This document shows positions 18,547-27,375 of a DNA stretch of 64,000 nt, one piece after another (the stretch's first letter is position 1; every line of letters begins with the position of its first letter). Below the pieces are notes generated by a model that was not told the origin of the DNA, did not search any database, and was given only the letters and a program-made list of their open reading frames with translations. The DNA lies in the NCBI GenBank assembly GCA_027452215.1, contig DAIDGQ010000045.1, positions 1-64,000 of the forward strand, given 5' to 3'. The stretch comes from Granulicella sp. GTDB taxonomy: Bacteria > Acidobacteriota > Terriglobia > Terriglobales > Acidobacteriaceae. A program made the translations under genes and the position numbers.

Positions 18547-20235
18547 ATGTCTATGACCGAAAGCAATAACCCTGCGCCGAAGGCCAAGAAAACCCCGGCC
18601 CGCCCCACCCTCAAGGCCGTCCGCGGAACCCGCGACCTCCTCCCCGACCAGACCCCGCTCTGGAACCACGTCGAGGCCACCGCCCGCTCCGTCTTCAGCC
18701 GCTACGGCTTCGGAGAAATCCGCACACCCATCTTCGAGTCCACCGAACTCTTCGCCCGCGGAGTAGGCGAAGAAACCGACATCGTCAGCAAAGAAATGTT
18801 CACCTGGGAAGATGGTGAACGCTTCGATAAGCAGGCACTCTCCGACAAATGGGTTCAGAAGAATTCAACAAGAGTCTTCAACCGCGAGGATCATTACTAC
18901 ACAGGAAGAGATTTCGTCGACCTCGCAGTGGATACATTCCAGGAAGACGGATTCGAACTCGTGAATTTCGCCTCAAAGAGCGATGATCTGATCTTGGCCT
19001 CTTTGGAGCAGGCGCTCCAAGACGCACGAACTGCCGTCTCGAGTACGGGGAATAGGTTTTACGGGAAGAAAGGCATTGCGCGCCTTGTGCTCCCATCCCC
19101 AGTCCCAGGCAAGGACGAAGAAAGTCCACGTCCCGATCTGCGGATTGAATATTTGCACGGCAGCTTTACTAAATCCTCCCAGTCCCTCACCCTTCGCCCA
19201 GAATCCACCGCAGGCGTAGTTCGCGCCTACATCGAGCACAAGCTCGGCGAAACCGGCCAGCTCCAAAAGCTCTACTACATCGGCCCGCAGTTCCGCCGCG
19301 AGCGCCCTCAGCGCGGCCGCTATCGCCAGTTCTGGCAGATCGGCGCCGAGGTCATCGGCCCGCAATCCTCCGGCGCAGAATCTCCCCTCCGCGACGCCGA
19401 AGTCCTCGAGATGCTAGCCTCGCTCCTCAACGAGCTAGGCATCCGCGACTGGCGTCTTGAGCTCAACTCCGTCGGCAGCTCCGACGACCGCGTCCGCTAC
19501 AACGCCGCCCTCCGCGAAGCCCTCGCGGCCATCAAGCACCAGCTCTGCCCCGACAACCAGCGCCGCGCCGACACCAACCCCCTCCGCGTCCTCGACAGCA
19601 AGGACGAAGCGGACCAGGACCTCATCAACGCCCTCCCCAAAATCGCCGACTACCTCGGCCCCGAATCCAAGGCCCACTTCGCCCAGGTCCTCGCCGCCCT
19701 CGACGCCTGCAACGTCCCCTACCATCTCAACCCGCGCCTCGTCCGAGGCCTCGACTACTACACCCGCACCACCTTCGAGTTCACCGTTACCACCGGCCTC
19801 GGCACCCAGAACGCCCTCCTCGGCGGTGGCCGCTACGACGGCCTCAGCGAGATGCTGGGCGGCCCCAAAGCCCCCGGCATCGGCTTCGCCATCGGCGAAG
19901 ACCGCCTCATCCTAACCCTGCAAGCCCAGGCCGAGGCCGACAGCATCTCCACCGCCGCACCCAAGCTCGACGCCTACATCGCCCCTCTCGGCATCGCTCA
20001 GAACCCCGCCGCCCTGGCCCTGGCCCACGACCTCCGCGCCGCCGGCCTCAAGGTAGAAGTAGGCGACGGCACCTTCAAACTCCGCAAGTCCTTCGACACC
20101 GCCGACACCCTCGCCCGCCACATCATCCTCCTCGGCGAAGACGAAGCCGCCACCAACATCCTCACCGTAAAAACCTTCGCCACCGGTGAACAAACCAAAA
20201 TTCCGCGAGCAAAACTCGCCGAAGCTCTGACGTAG
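18547..20235 (+). CDS. hisS: Histidine--tRNA ligase with an unusual internal insertion
   Basis: ELFARGVGEETDIVSKEMFTWED, SLTLRPESTAGVVRAYIEH, RRERPQRGRYRQFWQIG, LVRGLDYYTRTTFEF. Insertion about 18814-19179. Confidence 0.94.
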   Translation: MSMTESNNPAPKAKKTPARPTLKAVRGTRDLLPDQTPLWNHVEATARSVFSRYGFGEIRTPIFESTELFARGVGEETDIVSKEMFTWEDGERFDKQALSDKWVQKNSTRVFNREDHYYTGRDFVDLAVDTFQEDGFELVNFASKSDDLILASLEQALQDARTAVSSTGNRFYGKKGIARLVLPSPVPGKDEESPRPDLRIEYLHGSFTKSSQSLTLRPESTAGVVRAYIEHKLGETGQLQKLYYIGPQFRRERPQRGRYRQFWQIGAEVIGPQSSGAESPLRDAEVLEMLASLLNELGIRDWRLELNSVGSSDDRVRYNAALREALAAIKHQLCPDNQRRADTNPLRVLDSKDEADQDLINALPKIADYLGPESKAHFAQVLAALDACNVPYHLNPRLVRGLDYYTRTTFEFTVTTGLGTQNALLGGGRYDGLSEMLGGPKAPGIGFAIGEDRLILTLQAQAEADSISTAAPKLDAYIAPLGIAQNPAALALAHDLRAAGLKVEVGDGTFKLRKSFDTADTLARHIILLGEDEAATNILTVKTFATGEQTKIPRAKLAEALT

Positions 20236-20294
20236 ATTCGTAGTCAGCCCCCAAACTTCGTACAAGCGCCGCGGCAAACTACAATAGAGAGATT

Positions 20295-22175
20295 GTGACT
20301 CTCGACTTTCTAGGCACCCTCCAGCGCACGCATCTGTGCGGCGATCTGCGCAGCACCCACTCCGGCGAAACCATCACCCTCATGGGCTGGGTCAACCGCC
20401 GCCGCGACCACGGCAATCTCATCTTCCTCGACCTCCGCGACCGCTCCGGCATCACCCAGGTCGTCCTCGACAAGGAAGTCTCCCCCGACGCTCACGCCAA
20501 GGCCGAAGCCGCCCGTCCCGAGTACGTCATCGCCGTCACCGGAGTCCTCCGCAAGCGAGGCGAAGGCCTCGTCAATCCCAACATGCCCACCGGCGAAGTC
20601 GAGCTCGTCGCCCACTCGCTCCTCCTCCTCAACGACGCGAAGACGCCTCCCTTCTCGCCCGCCGAAGACGCCATCGGCAACGAAGAAGTCCGCCTCAAAT
20701 ATCGCTACATCGATCTCCGCCGCACCGAGATGCAGCACAACTTCGCTCTCCGCAGCCGCGTCGCCATGGCCATCCGCAACTACCTCGTCTCCCAGGGCTT
20801 CCTTGAGATCGAAACTCCCTTCATGACGCGCTCCACCCCTGAAGGCGCACGCGATTACCTCGTCCCCAGCCGCGTCCATCCCGGCCACTTCTACGCTCTC
20901 CCGCAGTCCCCGCAGATCTTCAAGCAGATCCTCATGGTCTCCGGCTTCGACCGCTACTTCCAGATCGCCCGCTGCTTCCGCGACGAAGACCTCCGCGCCG
21001 ACCGCCAGCCCGAGTTCACCCAGATCGACCTCGAAATCTCCTTCCCGCAGATGTCCACCATCTTCGCGGTAGCCGAAGGCTTCCTCCGCGCTGCCTTCTC
21101 CGCCGCCGGCATCGACCTCGGCACCGAGCCCTTCATCCAGATGACCTACGACCAGGCCATCACCCGCTACGGCATCGACAAGCCCGACATGCGCCTCCCC
21201 GCCATCGTCGACCTCTCCGCCACGCTCACCCCCGAACTCCGCGACACGCTCAAGATCGACCCCACGCTCCCCGTCCTCGGCTTCACCATCCCCAGCGTCG
21301 GCGAGCTCAGCGGCACCGCCCGCAAAGCCCTGCTCAGCGAAATCCGCGCCTTCTTCGGAGACTCCGGCCTCGACCTCCTCGACCTCACCCGCCTCCGCAC
21401 CAACGAGACCTTCGCTCCACTCGCCGAAGCCATCTCCGCCAAGCTCTCCCAGGAACTCCAGGCCTTTCACCAAGCGTCCCACAACCAGCAACCGACAACC
21501 AACAACCCCGCCTCAGACCTCGCCGTCGTCATCACCCCCAAGCCCGGCACACCCGCGCTCTGGAACTACGACCCCCAATGGATCTACAAGCGCGTCGGAG
21601 CACTCCGTCTCGATCTCGCCAAAAAATTCGCCGACAAGCACAAGCTCTTCGACCAGACCCACACCGCCGCCGACTTCAAATTCCTCTGGGTTACCGACTT
21701 CCCCATGTACGAGTGGAACGAAGAGACCAAGACCTGGGACGCCGCCCACCATCCCTTCACCTCCCCGCACGAGGAGGACATCCAGTCCGGCGCGCTGGTC
21801 AACGACAAGGGCTCCGTCCGCGCCCTCGCCTACGACATCGTCCTCAACGGCACCGAGCTCGGCTCCGGCTCCATCCGTATCCATCGCAAAGATGTCCAGT
21901 CCGAAATCTTCCGGTCATTAGGCATGACGGATGAAGAAGCCAAGGCCCGCTTCGGCTTCTTCCTCGACGCCCTCGAATACGGCACGCCCCCGCACGGCGG
22001 CATCGCCCTCGGCCTCGACCGCATCGTCATGATCCTCGCCGGCGCTCAGTCTCTGCGCGAAGTCATCGCCTTCCCCAAAACCGCCAAAGCCATCGACCTC
22101 ATGGTCGACGCGCCCACCACCGTCAGCGACCAGCAACTCCGAGAGCTCAGCCTAAGGACCGTCACCAGGAGCTAA
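20295..22175 (+). CDS. aspS: Aspartate--tRNA ligase (bacterial type)
   Basis: GWVNRRRDHGNLIFLDLRDRSGITQVV, ARDYLVPSR, PQSPQIFKQILMVSGFDRYFQIARCFRDEDLRADRQPEFTQID; GTG start. Confidence 0.96.
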   Translation: MTLDFLGTLQRTHLCGDLRSTHSGETITLMGWVNRRRDHGNLIFLDLRDRSGITQVVLDKEVSPDAHAKAEAARPEYVIAVTGVLRKRGEGLVNPNMPTGEVELVAHSLLLLNDAKTPPFSPAEDAIGNEEVRLKYRYIDLRRTEMQHNFALRSRVAMAIRNYLVSQGFLEIETPFMTRSTPEGARDYLVPSRVHPGHFYALPQSPQIFKQILMVSGFDRYFQIARCFRDEDLRADRQPEFTQIDLEISFPQMSTIFAVAEGFLRAAFSAAGIDLGTEPFIQMTYDQAITRYGIDKPDMRLPAIVDLSATLTPELRDTLKIDPTLPVLGFTIPSVGELSGTARKALLSEIRAFFGDSGLDLLDLTRLRTNETFAPLAEAISAKLSQELQAFHQASHNQQPTTNNPASDLAVVITPKPGTPALWNYDPQWIYKRVGALRLDLAKKFADKHKLFDQTHTAADFKFLWVTDFPMYEWNEETKTWDAAHHPFTSPHEEDIQSGALVNDKGSVRALAYDIVLNGTELGSGSIRIHRKDVQSEIFRSLGMTDEEAKARFGFFLDALEYGTPPHGGIALGLDRIVMILAGAQSLREVIAFPKTAKAIDLMVDAPTTVSDQQLRELSLRTVTRS

Positions 22176-22178
22176 CTC

Positions 22179-22574
22179 ATGCGCAGCCCCATGAAGTGGA
22201 CGATCTGGAACAGGGTGTACGTCGCCGCGTTCCTTCTCTACGGAGGACTCCTCTGGTTCGTCAGCACCACCGTATTTCTAGCCGCGATCAAGCAGCATGC
22301 CCGGCTCACGCTATCGGAGATCGTCCTCCAGTCCCTGATGACAATCTTCCTCCCCATCTCCATCCTCGGCATTTGGAAGCCATGGATCGCGAGCGTCCTG
22401 CTCCTCGCCGCCGCCGCCGCTGACCTCACGCTCGTTCTATTGATGCATATTCACAGCGCAGGCAACACGACTGGCATCTTCAATTCGAGCCTCCTCTTCC
22501 TCGGATTCCCGACACTCGCCACCGCGCTTCTCTACCAACTGCTCGCGCGAACAGCCTCGCCCGCGCGCACATAA
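22179..22574 (+). CDS. Hypothetical membrane protein
   Basis: 131 aa with several TM segments, 3 bp downstream of aspS. Confidence 0.55.
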   Translation: MRSPMKWTIWNRVYVAAFLLYGGLLWFVSTTVFLAAIKQHARLTLSEIVLQSLMTIFLPISILGIWKPWIASVLLLAAAAADLTLVLLMHIHSAGNTTGIFNSSLLFLGFPTLATALLYQLLARTASPART

Positions 22575-22583
22575 ACTACTCAC

Positions 22584-23033
22584 GTGGCCCTCGACCTTCA
22601 CCTCACGCGCATCCAGCACACCGGCCTCCCGGTCACCGACCTCGCCGCCTCCAAAGCCTTCTACGCTGGCCTCGGCTTCACCGACGTCATGGCCTCCACC
22701 TTCCCTCACCCCGACGGCACCGGCCACGTCTCCATGATGCAGTGCGGCGACATCGTCCTCGAGCTCTACGAACTCCCCTCCTCCGCTCTCGACGAAATCC
22801 GCTCCCGCACCAACGGCCACATCGACCACATCGCCTTCGACGTCCCCGACATCGACGCCACCTTCCGCACCCTCCACTCCGCCGGCTACACCCTCTGCGA
22901 GCCCACACCCGTCTTCCTCCCCTTCTGGACTCACGGCTGCAAGTACTTCAACATCCTCGGCCCCGACGGCGAACGCCTGGAGTTCAACCAGATCCTTGGA
23001 CCGCGCCCCGCCCCCAAAACACTGGATCTTTAG
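22584..23033 (+). CDS. VOC (glyoxalase/bleomycin resistance-type) family protein
   Basis: RIQHTGLPVTDLAASKAFYAGLGFTDVM...IDHIAFDVPDIDATF; GTG start. Confidence 0.88.
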   Translation: MALDLHLTRIQHTGLPVTDLAASKAFYAGLGFTDVMASTFPHPDGTGHVSMMQCGDIVLELYELPSSALDEIRSRTNGHIDHIAFDVPDIDATFRTLHSAGYTLCEPTPVFLPFWTHGCKYFNILGPDGERLEFNQILGPRPAPKTLDL

Positions 23034-23148
23034 GCCCGAGATAGCAGCTAGCAAGAGGCCAACAGCTAGTAGCTGCTCGGCGTGGCCCAAATCCGCGCAC
23101 GACGTTATCCCGTCCCCCACAAGACTCCCTCCGCTATATAGTGTTGCC

Positions 23149-25431
23149 ATGTTCGCAACCCGCCTCTTCTGCACAGCGACCCTCCTCGCTCTCGCGACCC
23201 TCACCATCTCCGCGCAAATCCCAGCCCAGACCACCGCGCCCGCCGAAGCTGTTCTCCGCCGCATCATGCCGGCCCTCGCCCCGCAGTTCCACCTCACCCT
23301 CCACCCCAACCAGCCCGACGCCTTCCACATCTCCGGAACCCGCGGCCACATCAACATCGACGCCGCCACCATCCCCACCCTCCTCTACGGCGTCAACTAC
23401 TACCTCAAATACACCGCCCATCTCCAGATCTCCACCAACGGCCAGCAGCTAGGCCCGGCCAACCTCATCCTCCCCGCCCCGTCCGCTCCCATCACCAAAC
23501 CAGCCCTCTACCAGACCCGCTACGCCCTCAACGAAAACGCCGACGGCTACACCGCTCCCTACTGGTCCGACGACCGCTGGCAGCACGAAATCGACATCCT
23601 CGCCCTCTCCGGCACCAACGCCATCCTCATCGAGCGAGGAGCCGACCTCGTCCTTTACCAGACCTTCCGCGACGCCGGCTACTCCGACCTCGCCATCCGC
23701 AACTGGATCACCCAGCCCGCCCACCAGAACTGGCAGCTCATGGGCAACATGTGCTGCTTCATCGAGCCCATCTCCTTAGACCTCCTGCACAAGCGCGCCG
23801 AGTCCGCCAAGCACCTCATCGCCATGCTCCGCTCCCTCGGCATCACCCCCGTCCTCCCCGGCTACTACGGCATCGTCCCCGCCGACTTCGCCACTCTCCA
23901 CCCCGGTGCCCACGTCATCACTCAGGGCGACTGGAACGGCTTCACCCGCCCCGGCTGGATCGATCCCCGCGACCCCAGCTTCGCCACCCTCGCCGCCAGC
24001 TTCTACCGCCATCAGCACGACCTCTTCGGCGACACCACCCTCTACGACATGGAGATCTTCCAGGAGGGCGGCGCCACCGGCGACGTCCCCGTAGGCCCCG
24101 CCGCCAAGCTCGTCCAGACCGCCCTCCTCACCGCCCACCCCAACGCCTCCTGGTTCCTCATGGCCTGGCAAAACAACCCCCTCCCCGCCCTCATCGACGC
24201 ACTCGACCCCCACCACCTCCTCATCGCCGACATCGAACAAGGCCGCATCCCCCGCAACAACCGCGACCAGCAATTCCACAACGTCCCCTGGCTCTACGGA
24301 GGCCTCTGGGAGTTCGGCGGCCGCACCTCCCTCGGAGCCCCCCTCTACGACTACGCCGTCCGCTTCCCCCAAATGGCCGCCCTCCCCGGCTCGCACATCG
24401 TAGGCACCGCCCTCTTCACCGAAGGCCTCGACACCAACCCCTTCGTTTTCGACCTCTACACCGAAATGGCCTGGCACCAACACCCCGTTGACCTCCCCAC
24501 CTGGACCAACGACTACGCCCTCCGCCGCTACGGCAGCCCCACCCACGACAACCAGCCCGACCCCCACGCCCAGCGGGCCTGGCAGATCCTCCTCCACACC
24601 GCCTACGGCTACCGCGCCGGCGACGGCACCGCCCTCGTACCCAACGACGCCGACGCTCCCCAGGACTCCCTCTTCAACGCCCAGCCCTCGCTCACCACCA
24701 CTCACGCCGGAACCTGGGCTCCCCACGGCGCGCACTACCCCCTCGCCGCCCTCGACCCCGCCCTCACCGAGCTCCTCCAGGTCGCCCCCTCCCTCCGCCA
24801 CACCTCCACCTACCAGTACGATCTAGTCGACGTAGCCCGGCAGGTCCTGTCCAACCAGGCCCGCCTCATGCTCCCCCAGATCAAAGCCGCCTACGACGCC
24901 CACGACCGCCCACGATTCCTCGCCCTCACCACCCAGTGGCTCCACCGCATGCAGCTCCTCGACAACCTCCTCCGCACCAACGAATTCTTCCTCCTCGGCC
25001 GCTGGCTCAGCTACGTCCCGCCCTGGGCCAGCTCCCCCGCCGAGCTAGCCCAGCTCAACTACGACGCCCGCTCCATCCTCACCACCTGGGGAGACCGCCA
25101 CGCCTCCGAAGCCGGCCTCCACGAGTACGCCAACCGCGACTACGCCGGCCTCACCGCCGACTACTACGCCCCCCGCTGGCGCCTCTACTTCAACTCCCTC
25201 CTCCCCACCCTCGACGCTAAGTCCTCCACCTCACCGGACACGCAGTCCCCTAGCGCACAATCCCCCCCCTCGCTGGACGCGCAATCCCCCATCGACTGGT
25301 ACGCCTTCGGAGACGCCTTCAACCGCCAAACCAAGCCCTACCCCTCCACCCCCATCGGCGACCCCTACACCGCTGCCGAAGCCATCGCCGAAGACCTCCA
25401 CCTAACCACCCCTCCACCCCCAGCCCACTAA
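23149..25431 (+). CDS. Alpha-N-acetylglucosaminidase (GH89, NAGLU-like), secreted
   Basis: Signal peptide MFATRLFCTATLLALATLTISAQ; YALNENADGYTAPYWSDDRWQHEIDILALSGTNAILIERG; QGDWNGFTRPGWIDPRDPSF; DIFQEGG-type motif. Confidence 0.85.
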   Translation: MFATRLFCTATLLALATLTISAQIPAQTTAPAEAVLRRIMPALAPQFHLTLHPNQPDAFHISGTRGHINIDAATIPTLLYGVNYYLKYTAHLQISTNGQQLGPANLILPAPSAPITKPALYQTRYALNENADGYTAPYWSDDRWQHEIDILALSGTNAILIERGADLVLYQTFRDAGYSDLAIRNWITQPAHQNWQLMGNMCCFIEPISLDLLHKRAESAKHLIAMLRSLGITPVLPGYYGIVPADFATLHPGAHVITQGDWNGFTRPGWIDPRDPSFATLAASFYRHQHDLFGDTTLYDMEIFQEGGATGDVPVGPAAKLVQTALLTAHPNASWFLMAWQNNPLPALIDALDPHHLLIADIEQGRIPRNNRDQQFHNVPWLYGGLWEFGGRTSLGAPLYDYAVRFPQMAALPGSHIVGTALFTEGLDTNPFVFDLYTEMAWHQHPVDLPTWTNDYALRRYGSPTHDNQPDPHAQRAWQILLHTAYGYRAGDGTALVPNDADAPQDSLFNAQPSLTTTHAGTWAPHGAHYPLAALDPALTELLQVAPSLRHTSTYQYDLVDVARQVLSNQARLMLPQIKAAYDAHDRPRFLALTTQWLHRMQLLDNLLRTNEFFLLGRWLSYVPPWASSPAELAQLNYDARSILTTWGDRHASEAGLHEYANRDYAGLTADYYAPRWRLYFNSLLPTLDAKSSTSPDTQSPSAQSPPSLDAQSPIDWYAFGDAFNRQTKPYPSTPIGDPYTAAEAIAEDLHLTTPPPPAH

Positions 25432-25439
25432 CCCCGCAA

Positions 25440-25800
25440 CCATGTCGCTCTCTCTAGCCCCGATACAACCGCGTCATCTCGACCGAAGCCAATCAGTCCC
25501 CTCGTTTGGCGCAGCCGAGAGACCCCTGTATTTGCCATTGCAGTTGCAGTTGCAGTTGCAATTGCCCTTGCAGTTGCCTTTTGCTTTTGCTTTTGCTTTT
25601 GCTTTTGCTTTTGCTTTTGCTTTTGCTTTTGCTTTTGCTTTTGCCTTTGCCTTTGCCTTTGCCTTTGCCTTTGCCTTTGTCGTTGTAAGTCTTTCGCCGT
25701 CATCCTAGAGCGAAGCGAAGGACCCCCGCATTGGCCGTTGCCGTTGCTGTTGCCGTTGCTAGAAGCTAGAACCTAACAGCTAACAGCTAACAGCTAGCAC
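25440..25800. repeat. Composite intergenic repeat block A
   Basis: GACCGAAGCC..GCGCAGCCGAGAGACCCCTGTATTTGC + hexamer array + GTCATCCTAGAGCGAAGCGAAGGACCCCCGCATTGG + TTGCCG array + CTAGAAGCTAGAACCTAACAGCTAACAGC. Confidence 0.8.
25541..25680 (+). repeat. Hexanucleotide tandem array (TTTTGC)n then (CTTTGC)n
   Basis: Uninterrupted cttttg runs at 25575-25680; produces spurious QRQR/QKQK and AFAF ORFs in the track. Confidence 0.95.
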
Positions 25801-25852
25801 TTAAACCCAAAACCCCTGCTATAACAATCCCATCCCATCAAAGGCCGCGCCC

Positions 25853-27046
25853 ATGTCCGAAGCCGTTCTCCCCACCCTCGAACGAACCGCCACCATCCCC
25901 GCCCTCCACCGCTGGCTCTCCGTCGACGTCCTCCGCGGCCTCACCATCGGCTTCATGATCATGGTCAACAACAACGGCGGTGGCAACGACGCCTACTGGG
26001 CCATGAAGCACACCGACTGGAACGGCTTCACCCCCACCGACCTCGTATTCCCCACCTTCCTCTTCCTCATCGGCATCTCCACCGTCTTCTCCACCGCCGC
26101 TCGCCTCGCCAAAGGAGCCACCCGCTCCTCGCTCCTCGCCCACACCTTCCGCCGGGCCGTCATCCTCTTCCTCCTCGGCCTCCTCGTCAACAGCTTCCCC
26201 TTCTTCCGCCTCCACACCCTCCGCATCTACGGAGTCCTCCCCCGCATCGCCGCCTGCTACTTCCTCATCGCTCTCCTCTACCTCGCCACACCCTCCTGGA
26301 AGACCATCGCCGCCGTCGCCGCCGCCTGCCTCCTCGGCTACTGGATCCTCATGCGCTTCGTCCCGGTCCCCGGCTACGGCGTCCCCACCCACGGCGTCCC
26401 TCTCCTCGACCGCGACGGCAACCTCACCGCCTGGCTCGACCGCCAGATCTTCCCCGCCTCCCATCTCTACGAACGAACCCGCGATCCCGAGGGCCTGCTC
26501 AGCACCCTCCCCGCCCTCGCCACCGCCCTCTTCGGCATGCTCACCGGAATCTGGCTCCGCACCACCCGCAGCATCGCCCAGAAGGCCAAAGGAATCGCCT
26601 TCGCCGGCCTCCTCTCCCTCGCCTCCGCCGGCCTCTGGAACCTCACCTTCCCCATTAACAAGAAGCTCTGGACCAGCTCCTACGTCCTCTACGCCGCCGG
26701 CTGGAGCCTCCTCCTCCTCGCCCTCTCCATCTGGTTAGTCGACATCCTCGGTGCCCCCAAATCCGGCGCCCGCTCCGACGCCGCCGCCCGCCGCACCTTC
26801 ATGCCCCTCCTCGTCTTCGGCACGAACGCCATCGCCGCCTACGTCTTCTCCGAGCTCCTCCCCGGAGCCCTCGACCTCTACCGCCCCATCCCCAAACTCC
26901 TCCTCACCCGCCGCCTCTACCTCGACCTTCTGCACCTCATCCCCTACGCCCCCCTCGCCTCGATGATCTACTCCATCCTCTTCGTCACGGTCTGCTGGCT
27001 AGCCATCTACCAGCTCTACCGCCGCCGCATCTTCCTCAAAATCTGA
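25853..27046 (+). CDS. Heparan-alpha-glucosaminide N-acetyltransferase-like membrane acyltransferase (HGSNAT/DUF5009)
   Basis: RWLSVDVLRGLTIGFMIMVNNNGGGNDAYWAMKHTDWNGFTPTDLVFPTFLFLIGISTVFS; about 10 TM. Confidence 0.88.
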   Translation: MSEAVLPTLERTATIPALHRWLSVDVLRGLTIGFMIMVNNNGGGNDAYWAMKHTDWNGFTPTDLVFPTFLFLIGISTVFSTAARLAKGATRSSLLAHTFRRAVILFLLGLLVNSFPFFRLHTLRIYGVLPRIAACYFLIALLYLATPSWKTIAAVAAACLLGYWILMRFVPVPGYGVPTHGVPLLDRDGNLTAWLDRQIFPASHLYERTRDPEGLLSTLPALATALFGMLTGIWLRTTRSIAQKAKGIAFAGLLSLASAGLWNLTFPINKKLWTSSYVLYAAGWSLLLLALSIWLVDILGAPKSGARSDAAARRTFMPLLVFGTNAIAAYVFSELLPGALDLYRPIPKLLLTRRLYLDLLHLIPYAPLASMIYSILFVTVCWLAIYQLYRRRIFLKI

Positions 27047-27089
27047 CCCCACCCATCCCCACCCTCTCCCCAACGAGCACGCACACTCC

Positions 27090-27345
27090 GGGTGCCCCAT
27101 TCATGGCGCTCTTGCCATGGGTGGGGTAGCAAATCCTCCATCACCGCCGCATCAAGACCGAAGCCGCGCACCTTCATGCGCGGCGCAGCGGAGAGACCCC
27201 TGTATTTGCTTTTGCCGTTGCCCTTGCCCTTGCCCTTGCAAGTTTTTCGCCGTCATGCTGAGCGAAGCGAAGGACCCCCGCATCGGCTCTTGCCTTTGCC
27301 GTTGCTCTAGCTAGAAGCTAGAAGCTAAAAGCTAGCAGCTAAGCG
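27090..27345. repeat. Composite intergenic repeat block B
   Basis: Same module order as block A: AGACCGAAGCC..GCGCAGCGGAGAGACCCCTGTATTTGC, TTGCC array, GTCATGCTGAGCGAAGCGAAGGACCCCCGCATCGG, TTGCC array, CTAGAAGCTAGAAGC. Confidence 0.8.
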
Positions 27346-27375
27346 CGAAAACCCCAGCAATCCCAACCCCAAACT

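Noticed and set aside
18814-19179. Intein in hisS
   Set aside because: No Cys/Ser at the N-junction, no HN plus Cys/Ser/Thr at the C-junction and no splicing-block motifs; treated as an insertion of unknown type.
20310-21491. 393-aa minus ORF
   Set aside because: Antisense to aspS; Glu/Gly/Val-rich shadow composition.
25428-25703. Basic QRQRQKQK repeat protein (minus) and AFAFAF protein (plus)
   Set aside because: Pure translation products of the hexanucleotide microsatellite; no start context or domain.
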